Source: Fluviicola chungangensis
Lineage (GTDB): Bacteria; Bacteroidota; Bacteroidia; Flavobacteriales_D; Crocinitomicaceae
Reading direction: 5' to 3'
DNA length: 64,000 nucleotides
NCBI RefSeq assembly: GCF_007558725.1
Contig: NZ_VLPL01000007.1
Coordinates: 181,979 to 245,978, forward strand
Shown: positions 52,933-61,895 of the stretch, piece by piece
How positions within the stretch are numbered: position 1 is the stretch's first letter
Layout of the letters: each line of letters begins with the position of its first letter
Program-made: the position numbers and the translations under genes
The notes under the pieces: generated by a model
What the model saw: the letters and a program-made list of their open reading frames with translations, nothing else
Databases searched by the model: none
Told to the model about the DNA's origin: nothing

Positions 52933-53955
52933 ATGAGTACTTTTAAAGATCAGCGGAATATCGTCAAACATCTTAGCATTCAACGTGTTTGGAACCTCAT
53001 GTTGCTGCGTTTTTCGTATGCCCTTGCCAGGCTTTTCAACCTGCAAAAAAATTGGGGTCAGCCTTTTGCATTGAGCATTGAGCCTACCACTGCCTGCAAC
53101 CTCGGATGTCCGGCATGTCCCAGTGGTTTGAAAGCATTTAGCCGTCCTACCGGAAAAATTGACCTGTATCATCATCAAAACTGGCTTTCTCAGGTAGCCA
53201 ATTCCGTTTTTTATATCAACTATTATTTCCAGGGAGAACCTTTTCTGCACCCGCAGTTCTTAGAATTGATCAAAGAAGCCAAACGGAAAAAGATCTATAC
53301 TGCGACTTCCACGAATGCCCATTTCATCGACGAGAAAAAAGCCCGGGAAATTGTTGCTTCGGGTTTGGACCGTTTAATCATTTCCATTGACGGATTGACG
53401 CAGGAAACCTATGAATCTTACCGCGTTCACGGAAAACTGGAAAAAGTAATTACCGGTTCCAAAGCACTCGTCCAGGCGAAAAAAGAAGCTCAAAGCGCCA
53501 CACCTCATCTGATCTTCCAATTCCTGGTTGTAAAAGCAAACGAACATCAGATTTCAGAAGTCCAGGAACTGGCAACGGAAATCGGTATCGACGAAGTACG
53601 CTTCAAAACAGCCCAGGTATACGATTACGAACACGGAAACGAATTGATCCCCGATAACGAAGCATACTCGCGTTATGTCAAACAAAAAGACGGAACATAC
53701 CGTTTTAAGTACAAGGGCGGAAACAGTTGCTGGAGAATGTGGTCTTCAAGCGTAATAACGTGGGACGGACAGGTAGTTCCCTGCTGTTTTGACAAGGATG
53801 CCCATCATACACTGGGAAGTTTACAGGAACATTCATTTGAAACTATCTGGAAAAATCCGGCATACCGTTCATTTAGAAATGCCGTTTTACAGGACCGCAA
53901 TTCCATAGAGATTTGTACAAACTGTTCGGAAGGCGCGAAGGTTTGGATCGACTGA
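52933..53955 (+). CDS. Radical SAM/SPASM domain protein
   Basis: 340 residues. The [4Fe-4S] site that cleaves SAM is C55-x3-C59-x2-C62 (TACNLGCPACPSG). A C-terminal SPASM domain holds additional cluster Cys residues in NSCWRMW, VVPCCFDKD and ICTNCSEG. SPASM enzymes modify peptides or act as maturases; no peptide substrate gene is visible nearby, so the target is unknown. AAGGAG lies three bases before the ATG, unusually close for a ribosome site. It ends within a perfect inverted repeat at 53951-53973. Confidence 0.92.
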   Translation: MSTFKDQRNIVKHLSIQRVWNLMLLRFSYALARLFNLQKNWGQPFALSIEPTTACNLGCPACPSGLKAFSRPTGKIDLYHHQNWLSQVANSVFYINYYFQGEPFLHPQFLELIKEAKRKKIYTATSTNAHFIDEKKAREIVASGLDRLIISIDGLTQETYESYRVHGKLEKVITGSKALVQAKKEAQSATPHLIFQFLVVKANEHQISEVQELATEIGIDEVRFKTAQVYDYEHGNELIPDNEAYSRYVKQKDGTYRFKYKGGNSCWRMWSSSVITWDGQVVPCCFDKDAHHTLGSLQEHSFETIWKNPAYRSFRNAVLQDRNSIEICTNCSEGAKVWID

Positions 53956-54017
53956 TAATTATGAATTATCAGTTCTGTAATTATCAAGATTGGATCTCCC
54001 CCTTATCTTGATAATTG
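53951..54017. repeat. Two adjacent inverted repeats after the radical SAM gene
   Basis: ACTGATAATT (53951-53960) pairs with AATTATCAGT (53964-53973) and includes the stop codon. TAATTATCAAGAT (53978-53990) pairs with ATCTTGATAATTG (54005-54017), 12 of 13. The second stem recurs at 62593-62626. Likely terminators, or members of a dispersed repeat. Confidence 0.6.
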
Positions 54018-54086
54018 ATCATTATGCCATTGATAATTTCTAGCAGATTGTTAAGACGTTCTCCGATCTATTAAACCGCTTTCAAT

Positions 54087-54094
54087 TATATTTG
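54087..54094 (+). promoter_or_regulatory. -7 box (TATATTTG) of kbl
   Basis: An exact TAnnTTTG ending 14 bases before the ATG; no clear -33. Confidence 0.5.
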
Positions 54095-54108
54095 CAAAAA
54101 CAAAAACC

Positions 54109-55299
54109 ATGTACGGAAAAATGAAAGATTACCTGATCCGGGAATTGAATGCCATTAAGGAAGGTGGAATATTTAAGAAAGAACGCATCATTACTTCTCC
54201 GCAGGGAGCAAAAGTACATGTAAGTTCAGGTGACGAAGTAGTCATCATGTGTGCAAACAATTATCTTGGACTTTCCTCCCACCCTGCTGTTATTCAAGCT
54301 GCGAAAGATGCTTTGGATACACATGGATTCGGTATGTCATCAGTTCGTTTCATCTGTGGTACTCAAGATATTCACAAAGAACTGGAAGCAAAAATTGCGA
54401 AATTCTACGGAACGGAAGATACTATTTTATATGCCGCTGCTTTTGATGCGAACGGGGGAGTTTTTGAACCTTTATTCGGAGAAGAGGATGCCATTATTTC
54501 AGACGAACTAAATCACGCTTCCATTATTGACGGAATCCGACTGTGTAAAGCGCAGCGTTACCGATATAAGCATTCCGATATGGCAGACCTGGAAGAACAA
54601 TTGAAAAAAGCGCAGGCACAACGTCACCGGATTATCGTTACGGACGGAGTGTTCTCCATGGACGGAGACATTGCCAAAATGAACGAGATCTGTGATCTTG
54701 CCGACAAATATGATGCATTGGTCATGACAGACGAGTGTCACAGTGCCGGATTCATTGGTAAAACAGGTCGCGGAGTTCCGGAATACCACAACTGCCAGGA
54801 CCGTGTAGATATCATTACCGGAACATTAGGAAAAGCATTGGGCGGTGCAATGGGTGGTTACACCACCGGGAAAAAAGAGATCATTGAAATGCTTCGTCAG
54901 CGATCAAGACCTTATTTATTTTCCAATTCATTGGCACCGGCAATCGTAGGTGCTTCCAATAAAGTGTTTGATATTTTAAGTTCAACAACGGAATTGCGTG
55001 ATAAATTGGAGTCCAACACGAAATACTTCAAGGAAAAAATCATCGCGGCGGGATTTGATATTAAACCGGGTGATTCACCGATTGTTCCGATCATGTTGTA
55101 CGATGCTGCTTTATCCCAGCAATTCGCAGATAAATTATTGCAGGAAGGTGTTTATGCGATCGGGTTCTTCTATCCGGTAGTTGCAAAAGGAGCAGCCCGT
55201 ATTCGAACTCAAATTTCTGCAGCACACAGCATCGCAGATTTGGATAAGGCAATCGCTGCGTTTATCAAAGTTGGAAAAGAATTGAACGTGATTCAATAA
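54109..55299 (+). CDS. kbl: Glycine C-acetyltransferase (2-amino-3-ketobutyrate CoA ligase)
   Basis: 396 residues, a PLP-dependent alpha-oxoamine synthase that converts 2-amino-3-ketobutyrate and CoA to glycine and acetyl-CoA in threonine breakdown. The PLP-binding lysine is K242 in [40 protein letters not shown] and [10 protein letters not shown] are also characteristic. It is close to serine palmitoyltransferase, but the motifs and length fit Kbl best. Threonine dehydrogenase is not in the window. Confidence 0.93.
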   Translation: MYGKMKDYLIRELNAIKEGGIFKKERIITSPQGAKVHVSSGDEVVIMCANNYLGLSSHPAVIQAAKDALDTHGFGMSSVRFICGTQDIHKELEAKIAKFYGTEDTILYAAAFDANGGVFEPLFGEEDAIISDELNHASIIDGIRLCKAQRYRYKHSDMADLEEQLKKAQAQRHRIIVTDGVFSMDGDIAKMNEICDLADKYDALVMTDECHSAGFIGKTGRGVPEYHNCQDRVDIITGTLGKALGGAMGGYTTGKKEIIEMLRQRSRPYLFSNSLAPAIVGASNKVFDILSSTTELRDKLESNTKYFKEKIIAAGFDIKPGDSPIVPIMLYDAALSQQFADKLLQEGVYAIGFFYPVVAKGAARIRTQISAAHSIADLDKAIAAFIKVGKELNVIQ

Positions 55300-55314
55300 T
55301 ATCTCCATAAAAAC

Positions 55315-55354
55315 ATACACGTAGGGGCGCGATTAATCGCGCCCCTACGTGTAT
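55315..55354. repeat. 40-bp perfect palindrome (dispersed GCGCGATTAATCGCGC family)
   Basis: The sequence from 55315 to 55354 is identical to its reverse complement over all 40 bases; the core is GGGGCGCGATTAATCGCGCC. As RNA it folds into one uninterrupted hairpin and could end kbl transcription, though an A-run rather than a U-run follows on the plus strand. Related sequences occur at 30213-30232, 57356-57377 and 57851-57878. Confidence 0.85.
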
Positions 55355-55366
55355 AAAAAAAAACCA

Positions 55367-55395
55367 TTGGTTCAATGGAATAAAAACTATCTTTG
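55367..55395 (+). promoter_or_regulatory. Promoter (TTG, 18 nt, TATCTTTG) of the glycosyltransferase gene
   Basis: TTG at 55367-55369 and TATCTTTG at 55388-55395. Predicted leader about 55 nt. Confidence 0.55.
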
Positions 55396-55454
55396 TGCGC
55401 TAAAAATCTGATGCATTCTTATATCAGTAGTTGAACAATTAACAAAGAGAATCT

Positions 55455-57347
55455 ATGACAAGGTCTTTACTTGTTTTATTTTGCGCGGTATTCACGCTTT
55501 CTGCCTTCGGACAAATCAAACGCGATGTATCCGGATACTATCAGGATTACAGAACAAAAGGCCCTTCTGAAGAAGTTCCGGTACAATTGGTCAACAAAAA
55601 AACAGGTAAAACATACCGGGCAATTACAGATGAGGACGGTAAATTCTTATTTCAGGATGTAGCACTGCTTCCCAATACGGATACCACTATTTTTGAACTG
55701 TCAGTTTCCAGTAAAAAATACAAACAGGAAATATTCACTATCAAAATAGATGACAAGCATACTGGTGAATACAAAATGGACCGAAAAAATCCGTTCAAAA
55801 CTTCTACGAAAGTTACCTGGATGTTTGACTGGGGAACCTGGAACGGAAAAGAAAATTACTGGTCCCATTTCACTGCAAAAGCGGTATTGGTGATTTACGG
55901 CGGATGTTTGGTTTTGGTATTCATCTACTCATTATTACAGCTTTCATTATCCATTGCATACGCAAAAAGTAAAAAACGCAAATCCCAGGAAGTCAAACCG
56001 GTTTACAATCCGGATACGGCTTTGACCGTTACGGTTCAATTACCAATGTATAACGAAATGTACGTTGCAGACCGCATCATTGAAGCAGCAGCAGCATTTG
56101 ATTACCCAAGAGATAAATTCGATATCCAGGTATTGGACGATTCAACGGATGAAACAAAGGACTTGATCGCTAAAAAAGTAGCGGAAGTTGCTGCACGCGG
56201 CGTGCGTATCGAACACATTCACCGGGTTGACAGAACAGGATATAAAGCAGGCGCTTTGGATTCGGCAATGAACAAAGTACAGGGTGAGTTCATAGCAATT
56301 TTCGACGCGGATTTCGTGCCGGAAAGTGATTGGCTCCAACGCACCATGCCTTACTTTGAAACAGATGACAATATCGGGGTGGTTCAAACCCGCTGGGGAC
56401 ATTTAAATAAGAATTATTCGTTATTAACGGAATTACAGGCTTTCGGTTTGAACGGACACTTTGCCGCTGAACAGGGTGGACGGAATGCTGCAGGACATTT
56501 CATTAACTTCAACGGTACAGGCGGTATTTGGCGCAAAAAATGTATCGAAAGTGCCGGTGGCTGGGAGCACGATACGCTAACCGAAGATTTGGATTTGAGT
56601 TACCGTGCTCAATTGAGAGGATGGAAATTCAAGTACCTGGAAGATGTGGTTGCTCCGGCGGAATTACCGATTACCATGTCGGCACTGAAAGCACAGCAAC
56701 ACCGGTGGATGAAAGGAGGAGCTGAATGTTTCGTTAAAATGTGGAAAACCATCCTGACATTTAAAAACGTAAGACTTTCCGATCGTGTTCACGGGATGGC
56801 ACATTTATTCAATTCATCCGTGTTCATGTTCATCCTAATCATGTCGCTGTTGAGTTTGGTTGTCTTACAGATCAAAGACAGCTTCTCCGATTTGAATTAC
56901 GTGATCCAATACGGTTCGGTATTCATCTTAAGTACGGTTTTCCTGATGTATTATTACTGGCTGGCTTACCGTGACAAAACGGATAATAAATTTACTTCAT
57001 TCATTCGTTTCATCGGACGATTCTTCTTATTCCTGACCGTATCATTGGGCCTTTCCCTGGCCAACACGATTGCCGTTTTGGAAGGATTTATGGGAATCAA
57101 GAGTTCATTCGTCAGAACACCTAAATTCAATGTCAGCAAGAAAAACGAATTCAAAGGAAACAAATACGATAAGAAAAGCATCTCGCTGATCACGATCGGA
57201 GAAGGAATTCTGATGTGCGTTTTCGGATTTACTGTTGTCAACAGATCCATCTACGGAGATTTGGGAATGGTTCCTTTTCACCTGATGTTAACGATCGGGT
57301 ATGGAATTGTATTCTTTAATTCATTGAAAGAATTGAGAAGAGGATAA
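55455..57347 (+). CDS. GT2 glycosyltransferase with exported N-terminal beta-sandwich domain
   Basis: 630 residues. A signal peptide (to about residue 20) and a carboxypeptidase-regulatory-like domain (about 25-110) precede a membrane helix near 137-162, so that part should be periplasmic. The cytoplasmic GT2 domain then follows with D284-x-D286 (FDADFVP), TEDLDLSYR and Q414-xx-RW418, typical of processive cellulose-synthase-like enzymes. At least four more helices come after residue 450. The product is probably a surface polysaccharide or glycolipid. The added exported domain is unusual for this family. No partner genes are adjacent. Confidence 0.9.
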   Translation: MTRSLLVLFCAVFTLSAFGQIKRDVSGYYQDYRTKGPSEEVPVQLVNKKTGKTYRAITDEDGKFLFQDVALLPNTDTTIFELSVSSKKYKQEIFTIKIDDKHTGEYKMDRKNPFKTSTKVTWMFDWGTWNGKENYWSHFTAKAVLVIYGGCLVLVFIYSLLQLSLSIAYAKSKKRKSQEVKPVYNPDTALTVTVQLPMYNEMYVADRIIEAAAAFDYPRDKFDIQVLDDSTDETKDLIAKKVAEVAARGVRIEHIHRVDRTGYKAGALDSAMNKVQGEFIAIFDADFVPESDWLQRTMPYFETDDNIGVVQTRWGHLNKNYSLLTELQAFGLNGHFAAEQGGRNAAGHFINFNGTGGIWRKKCIESAGGWEHDTLTEDLDLSYRAQLRGWKFKYLEDVVAPAELPITMSALKAQQHRWMKGGAECFVKMWKTILTFKNVRLSDRVHGMAHLFNSSVFMFILIMSLLSLVVLQIKDSFSDLNYVIQYGSVFILSTVFLMYYYWLAYRDKTDNKFTSFIRFIGRFFLFLTVSLGLSLANTIAVLEGFMGIKSSFVRTPKFNVSKKNEFKGNKYDKKSISLITIGEGILMCVFGFTVVNRSIYGDLGMVPFHLMLTIGYGIVFFNSLKELRRG

Positions 57348-57355
57348 ACCAATCA

Positions 57356-57878
57356 AAAACAGTAGGATTAATCGGGAATTAATCACAATAAGCACCCAAC
57401 TTTATTTTTTACCGCAAATGCACAAATTTTGGGAGGCGCTTACCAGTGGGAATTATGTACTTTAAACAGGTAGTGTCAAAATATCCTAGGTGTTTCAGCA
57501 TTTCAGTGCCTGCTGGCAGGCACTCTTTATCTTTCCCACAGATGCACAGATTAACTGCTCGGCTACCGCACTCGCCTAAGTGGCGACTGGTAAGCGCCAC
57601 AAATAATCAGCGCATCTGTGGGAAATTATCACTTAGATTCTTGGAGAAGATTTTTCAAAAAGAACCTATTTCATAAGTTACCTGTGTTAAGTACATAACT
57701 CCCCTTACCAGTCGCCTCTTAGTACATTATTCATATGTTAACAAGTGTTGATAGAGCGAGTGCGGTAGCCGAGCTATTCATTTGCGCATTTGTAGAAAAT
57801 TACACTTGGCTTTGTATCAAAAAATGGTTTGGGTGCGAATAATACATATATCCCGATTAATCGCGCTCCTACTGTTTT
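57356..57878. mobile_element. Inverted-repeat-bounded non-coding element, MITE-like
   Basis: The left end (57356-57377) matches the reverse complement of the right end (57851-57878) except that six bases, GCGCGA, are absent on the left. Inside are several pairs of inverted repeats: 57415-57426/57781-57792, 57435-57447/57586-57598, 57453-57472/57679-57698, 57535-57545/57612-57622, 57557-57575/57756-57774 (19 of 19) and 57576-57594/57704-57722 (18 of 19), plus a hairpin at 57505-57524. No convincing gene lies within. It fills nearly the whole gap between two convergent genes. It looks like a miniature element or a composite of several palindromic insertions. Confidence 0.6.
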
Positions 57879-57887
57879 ATTGAATAA

Positions 57888-58448
57888 TTATTGAATAAAC
57901 TTATAATTCTCGATCCAGGTCGTATCCGTTACATCATACATCAGTTTCCAGAAGTTGGTATCCACAATGTAGTCAAAATCAAGTTGTTTGATGTGGTAGC
58001 GGTTTGCCAGGTATTCCTCCTGCTTTAAACTTGGTCTGATGCGGTTCAGGCTCCAGCCGGCTTCGTTTCTTCCCACATACGGCCAGTCAGAAAAACGGAT
58101 CTTCCACAAACTGTCCAATGCAGGACAATATCCGATCTCCGCGCGGATGGTATCGTTCACAAAAACACCGCCAACGATGTTATTTAGCTTGAAATAATCC
58201 GTTTTATCCGGGTTAAAAGGACTCGGCCAATATCCGCTCAATACTTTAATGAATTCATCCTTACTGGTGAAATATCTTTTCGCCCTCAGAATTCCGTCAT
58301 CTGAGTATTTCATTGCCACAAAACTCACCACACTGGAATTGACACCGGTAGCTATTCTTACACCGAAAACGACCCGGTAAGCAGGCTGTTTCACTTTCGA
58401 AAATGAAAAAGAAAAAAGAAGCAGTAAAATTAATCCCTTGTATTTCAC
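57888..58448 (-). CDS. Exported hypothetical protein
   Basis: 186 residues. A short hydrophobic N-terminus (KYKGLILLLLFSFSFS) looks like a signal peptide. The body has several aromatic stretches (FVAMKYSDDGILRAKRYFTS, GYWPSPFNPDKTDYF) and no recognised domain. The start is GTG at 58448; no ATG precedes the signal peptide. Its stop lies 10 bases from the inverted-repeat element. Function unknown. Confidence 0.7.
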   Translation of the reverse strand: MKYKGLILLLLFSFSFSKVKQPAYRVVFGVRIATGVNSSVVSFVAMKYSDDGILRAKRYFTSKDEFIKVLSGYWPSPFNPDKTDYFKLNNIVGGVFVNDTIRAEIGYCPALDSLWKIRFSDWPYVGRNEAGWSLNRIRPSLKQEEYLANRYHIKQLDFDYIVDTNFWKLMYDVTDTTWIENYKFIQ

Positions 58449-58542
58449 AGGTAATTAAACGCAAACAATTGTCAATTTGTTTCCTGATAAGGAATTAATT
58501 TAATCTCCTGTGGATCAGCCGGCAATAACAACCAAGCAATTT

Positions 58543-59109
58543 TCAATCGAACCGGATCACTTTTGTCGGTGTTACCAAAGCATTCAGGCGAATATCCGTC
58601 GGCAGCACATCTTCAATTTTGGGTTCGGTATCGAAGTAATGTAATCCGATAAACACACAATTCGGTGCACATTTACGCAAAAAACGATCGTAAAATCCTT
58701 TTCCATAACCGACCCGGTTTCCTTTCACATCAACTGCCAAAAGCGGCACAAACACAATATCAAATCGATCAGCAGCGATTACTTTTCCCTTCTTCGGTTC
58801 CGGGATCCCTTTTTGATTCACTTCCAACTGATCAGTCGACTCAAATAAGTAATGGCGCATTTCCATACTTTCGTAATTGGTCTTCGGAATCGCCACGGAA
58901 GCCCCTATCCCGAGAGCACGCTCCAAAAGCAGGTAGGTGTTCACTTCCCGCTGCCTTTCTATGGGGAGAAACAAAGAAATGGTCTTTTCAGAAAGTTGAA
59001 AATGGGTCAATGTTTGTTCAACAATTGTTTCGGAAAGTCGCTCAATCTCACCCGGAGAAAGCTGAAGTCTCATTTCTTTATATTTTTGACGCAAAGCTGC
59101 TTTTGTCAT
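58543..59109 (-). CDS. 5-formyltetrahydrofolate cyclo-ligase
   Basis: 188 residues. It turns 5-formyl-THF into 5,10-methenyl-THF with ATP, feeding the folate pool used by methionine synthase. The substrate and ATP motif GYGKGFYDRFL and the N-terminal KAALRQKYKEMR are typical, and the length matches the family. The ATG at 59109 is preferred to a version ten residues longer, which starts with an unrelated MLSSCSKRIG. Monocistronic as far as can be seen. Confidence 0.92.
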   Translation of the reverse strand: MTKAALRQKYKEMRLQLSPGEIERLSETIVEQTLTHFQLSEKTISLFLPIERQREVNTYLLLERALGIGASVAIPKTNYESMEMRHYLFESTDQLEVNQKGIPEPKKGKVIAADRFDIVFVPLLAVDVKGNRVGYGKGFYDRFLRKCAPNCVFIGLHYFDTEPKIEDVLPTDIRLNALVTPTKVIRFD

Positions 59110-59349
59110 ACCTATTCTTTTGGAACAACTGCTTAACACCCCGGTAATCTATTTTTCGGGAGATCTTTTTTTGTTTCATCTGTGTATGCTTCACCTTCTT
59201 CCCTGAAGCCCAGATTTATTTAAATTCAAGCAATTTTCGGCTAAATTAGTTGAAAGACAGTAATTAAACAAAAGTCGGGAGAATTTATCTTCCCAGTGTT
59301 TTTTAACAAAAAAAACGGACAAGCTTTGGTGGATGCTTTTTTTAGTCAG

Positions 59350-59357
59350 TATATTTA
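59350..59357 (+). promoter_or_regulatory. Possible -7 box (TATATTTA) four bases before the small acidic protein start
   Basis: One mismatch to TAnnTTTG, then CAAC, then GTG at 59362; the same spacing as at rnhA, the DUF2480 gene, the esterase, the dioxygenase and murI. Confidence 0.35.
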
Positions 59358-59361
59358 CAAC

Positions 59362-59721
59362 GTGTTTAAAAGATTGCGTTTAATTTCTCTGATTTGTTTT
59401 TTCTCACTAACCAGCAACTTAGTGGGAAATTTCGTTTGGACGTACCTGGAAGACAAACAATCCATCAGTCTTTCTTCCGAGGAGGATGGCAATGAAGAAC
59501 GCGATTCGGATACGGACGAAAACAACAATGGAGGAAGTAAAAGAGGCATAAACCTTTTGGAAGAAGAGCTTCATTTAGCAGAACACACCCAGCTTTCAAA
59601 CTTTGAGACTGATTTTAAGTCGATGGAGAAAAGTCCTTTTTCCATTCTTACTGATAAAACCAATGGTTCCGAAAAGGTGCCACTTGATAATCCCCCAGAA
59701 ATCGGAACTGAATTCAGCTAA
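59362..59721 (+). CDS. Small acidic membrane-anchored or exported protein upstream of SulP
   Basis: About 119 residues. A basic start and a hydrophobic segment (FKRLRLISLICFFSLTSNLV) are followed by a very acidic, disordered region (SSEEDGNEERDSDTDENNNG) and a helical C-terminus. No recognised domain. The GTG at 59362 is chosen because it places the basic residues before the helix and fits the promoter; a GTG at 59296 would add 22 residues. It ends 35 bp before the anion transporter gene and probably shares its transcript. Function unknown. Confidence 0.6.
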   Translation: MFKRLRLISLICFFSLTSNLVGNFVWTYLEDKQSISLSSEEDGNEERDSDTDENNNGGSKRGINLLEEELHLAEHTQLSNFETDFKSMEKSPFSILTDKTNGSEKVPLDNPPEIGTEFS

Positions 59722-59755
59722 CATTCATTATTAGTTTATTCATTATTCCATTTTC

Positions 59756-61270
59756 ATGAAAAATTTATTCAAGACCTGGAAGCAGGATGCTCCTGCAGGC
59801 CTGGTCGTATTTTTAGTTGCGGTTCCGCTTTGTTTGGGAATTGCATTAGCTTCCGAGGCACCGGTATTTTCCGGATTAATCGCCGGAATCATTGGCGGTA
59901 TCGTAGTCGGAAGTATTTCGGGTTCTTCAATCGGTGTTTCAGGTCCTGCTGCAGGACTCGCAGCCATCGTAGCAGCTGCTATCCACGATTTGGGTTCCTT
60001 TGAAATCTTTCTTTCTGCAGTTGTATTTGCCGGATTGATCCAGCTTATTTTAGGGCTCATCCGAGCCGGTTTCATCTCCTATTATTTCCCGAATGTGGTG
60101 ATTAAGGGAATGTTGGCTGCAATCGGACTCCTGATCATTTTTAAGCAGTTGCCCCATGCTGTGGGTTATGATGCAGATTACGAAGGAGACGAATCCTTCT
60201 TTCAAGCCGATGGACACAATACATTCTCGGAGATTTTTTACAGTTTGAATTACATCACTCTCCCGGCGGTCGTTATTTGCGCAGTATCCATTTTCCTACT
60301 GATTCTTTGGGACAGCAAACGGATCCAAAAAACGTTCCTGAAATTTGTTCCGGGTCCATTGATCGTGGTTTTACTGGGAATCGGTGCAACTGTTTTGTTA
60401 CAGGGAACTTCCTGGGCCCTGATTCCAAAACACCGGGTAGATCTGGGAATTAGCGGAAAACCCTTCCGAGAATTGTTTACTTTTCCCGATTTCAGTCAGC
60501 TGGGGAATTACAAACTCTATCTTACGGCTGCTACTCTGGCGGTTGTGGCGAGTCTGGAAACACTCTTGAGCGTTGATGCATCAGACAAACTGGATCCCAA
60601 GAAACGCATCACCTCCGGGAACCGGGAATTATTAGCCCAGGGAATCGGAAATATGGCTTCCGGGTTAATTGGAGGACTTCCTGTTACACAAGTAGTTGTG
60701 CGAACATCTGCAAATGTAAATTCAGGAGGATTGAACAAGCTGGCCGCAATTATCCACGGAATCCTGATCGCTCTTACGGTGCTTGCCGTACCCAGTATCT
60801 TTAATTACATTCCGTATGCTTCGCTGGCAGCTATTCTCATCATGGTCGGATTCAAACTGGCAAAACCAAGCCTTTTCAAAAAGGTCTTTAAGGAAGGATG
60901 GTTGCAGTTCATTCCATTTATTGCAACGATTCTGGGTATTTTGTTCACGGATCTTCTCATCGGCATTTCGATAGGTTTAGGCGTGTCCTTTTTAGTGATT
61001 CTGTATTACAATTTTAAATTATCTCACTATCTTTCCGTCGAAGAAAATGTTTACCGGATTCGCTTAACGGAACACATGACATTCCTAAACAAAGCATCAT
61101 TAATTGAGACCCTGTTGAAAATTCCGAATAATGTCAAAGTGATCATTGATGAAAGCCAGGCCAAATTCCTGGCAAACGATATCATTGAGTCGATTGAAGA
61201 TTTTAAGATCAGGGCAAAAGACAAAAACATACAAATAGAAATTATTACTCCACAAAAATTAGAATTATGA
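59756..61270 (+). CDS. SulP family anion transporter
   Basis: 504 residues. The membrane domain starts at the typical DAPAGLVVFLVAVPLCLGIA and contains SGPAAGLAAIV and a central VASLETLLSVDASDKLD segment. A C-terminal part (about 410-504) resembles a shortened STAS domain. The carbonic anhydrase gene overlaps its stop by 4 nt, so bicarbonate is the most likely substrate; sulfate is the alternative. Inner membrane. Confidence 0.92.
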   Translation: MKNLFKTWKQDAPAGLVVFLVAVPLCLGIALASEAPVFSGLIAGIIGGIVVGSISGSSIGVSGPAAGLAAIVAAAIHDLGSFEIFLSAVVFAGLIQLILGLIRAGFISYYFPNVVIKGMLAAIGLLIIFKQLPHAVGYDADYEGDESFFQADGHNTFSEIFYSLNYITLPAVVICAVSIFLLILWDSKRIQKTFLKFVPGPLIVVLLGIGATVLLQGTSWALIPKHRVDLGISGKPFRELFTFPDFSQLGNYKLYLTAATLAVVASLETLLSVDASDKLDPKKRITSGNRELLAQGIGNMASGLIGGLPVTQVVVRTSANVNSGGLNKLAAIIHGILIALTVLAVPSIFNYIPYASLAAILIMVGFKLAKPSLFKKVFKEGWLQFIPFIATILGILFTDLLIGISIGLGVSFLVILYYNFKLSHYLSVEENVYRIRLTEHMTFLNKASLIETLLKIPNNVKVIIDESQAKFLANDIIESIEDFKIRAKDKNIQIEIITPQKLEL

Positions 61271-61893
61271 AAGATATATTTGAAGGAAATAAAAAATGGG
61301 TCGAAGAAACATTGGCAAAAGACCCTGGGTTCTTTAACAATTTATCACAGGGACAAACTCCTGAATATTTATGGATTGGTTGTTCTGACAGCCGTGTGCC
61401 TGCAAATGAAATCGTAAACTTGCCTCCGGGAAGTATTTTCGTTCAGCGCAACATTGCAAACCAGGTAATCAATTCAGACATGAACCTGCTAAGTGTCGTT
61501 TATTACGCCGTAAAATACCTGAGAGTAAAACACATCCTGATCGTAGGTCATTACGGTTGCGGTGGTGTTGCCGCGGCTATGAGCAACAACAGTTTCGGGT
61601 TCCTGGACAACTGGTTGGTAAGTATCAAAAATGTGTATTTAAAAAACCAGGCAGAATTGGAAGCAATTACCGATCCGGAACTACGGACCGATCGTTTGGT
61701 AGAACTAAATGCGATTCAGCAGGCCGTGAACATGGCAAAAATTTCTTTCATCCAGGAAGAATGGCAGCAGGGAAATCCATTGGAAATCCATGCACTTGTT
61801 TACAGTTTGAAAGACGGGATATTACGCGATATGAAAGCGTCGATCAACAATGCTACTGATTTGAAACCTGTTTTCCAGTTTTATCAGTTTTAA
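61267..61893 (+). CDS. Beta-class carbonic anhydrase
   Basis: 208 residues. The zinc ligands C39, H95 and C98 are in GCSDSRVP and GHYGCGG, with the Asp41-Arg43 dyad present. It interconverts CO2 and bicarbonate in the cytosol. Its start overlaps the SulP transporter stop (ATGA), so the two are translationally coupled and probably act together in inorganic carbon supply or pH control. The AlkD-like gene starts three bases after its stop. Confidence 0.96.
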   Translation: MKDIFEGNKKWVEETLAKDPGFFNNLSQGQTPEYLWIGCSDSRVPANEIVNLPPGSIFVQRNIANQVINSDMNLLSVVYYAVKYLRVKHILIVGHYGCGGVAAAMSNNSFGFLDNWLVSIKNVYLKNQAELEAITDPELRTDRLVELNAIQQAVNMAKISFIQEEWQQGNPLEIHALVYSLKDGILRDMKASINNATDLKPVFQFYQF

Positions 61894-61895
61894 AG

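Noticed and set aside
52879..53250. 123-codon minus-strand frame opposite the radical SAM gene
   Set aside because: It overlaps the conserved CxxxCxxC coding region and has no recognisable features.
57409..57676. Open frames on both strands (63 and 76 codons) within the inverted-repeat element
   Set aside because: They run through the inverted repeats, have no start context, no known motifs, and mirror each other because of the repeats.
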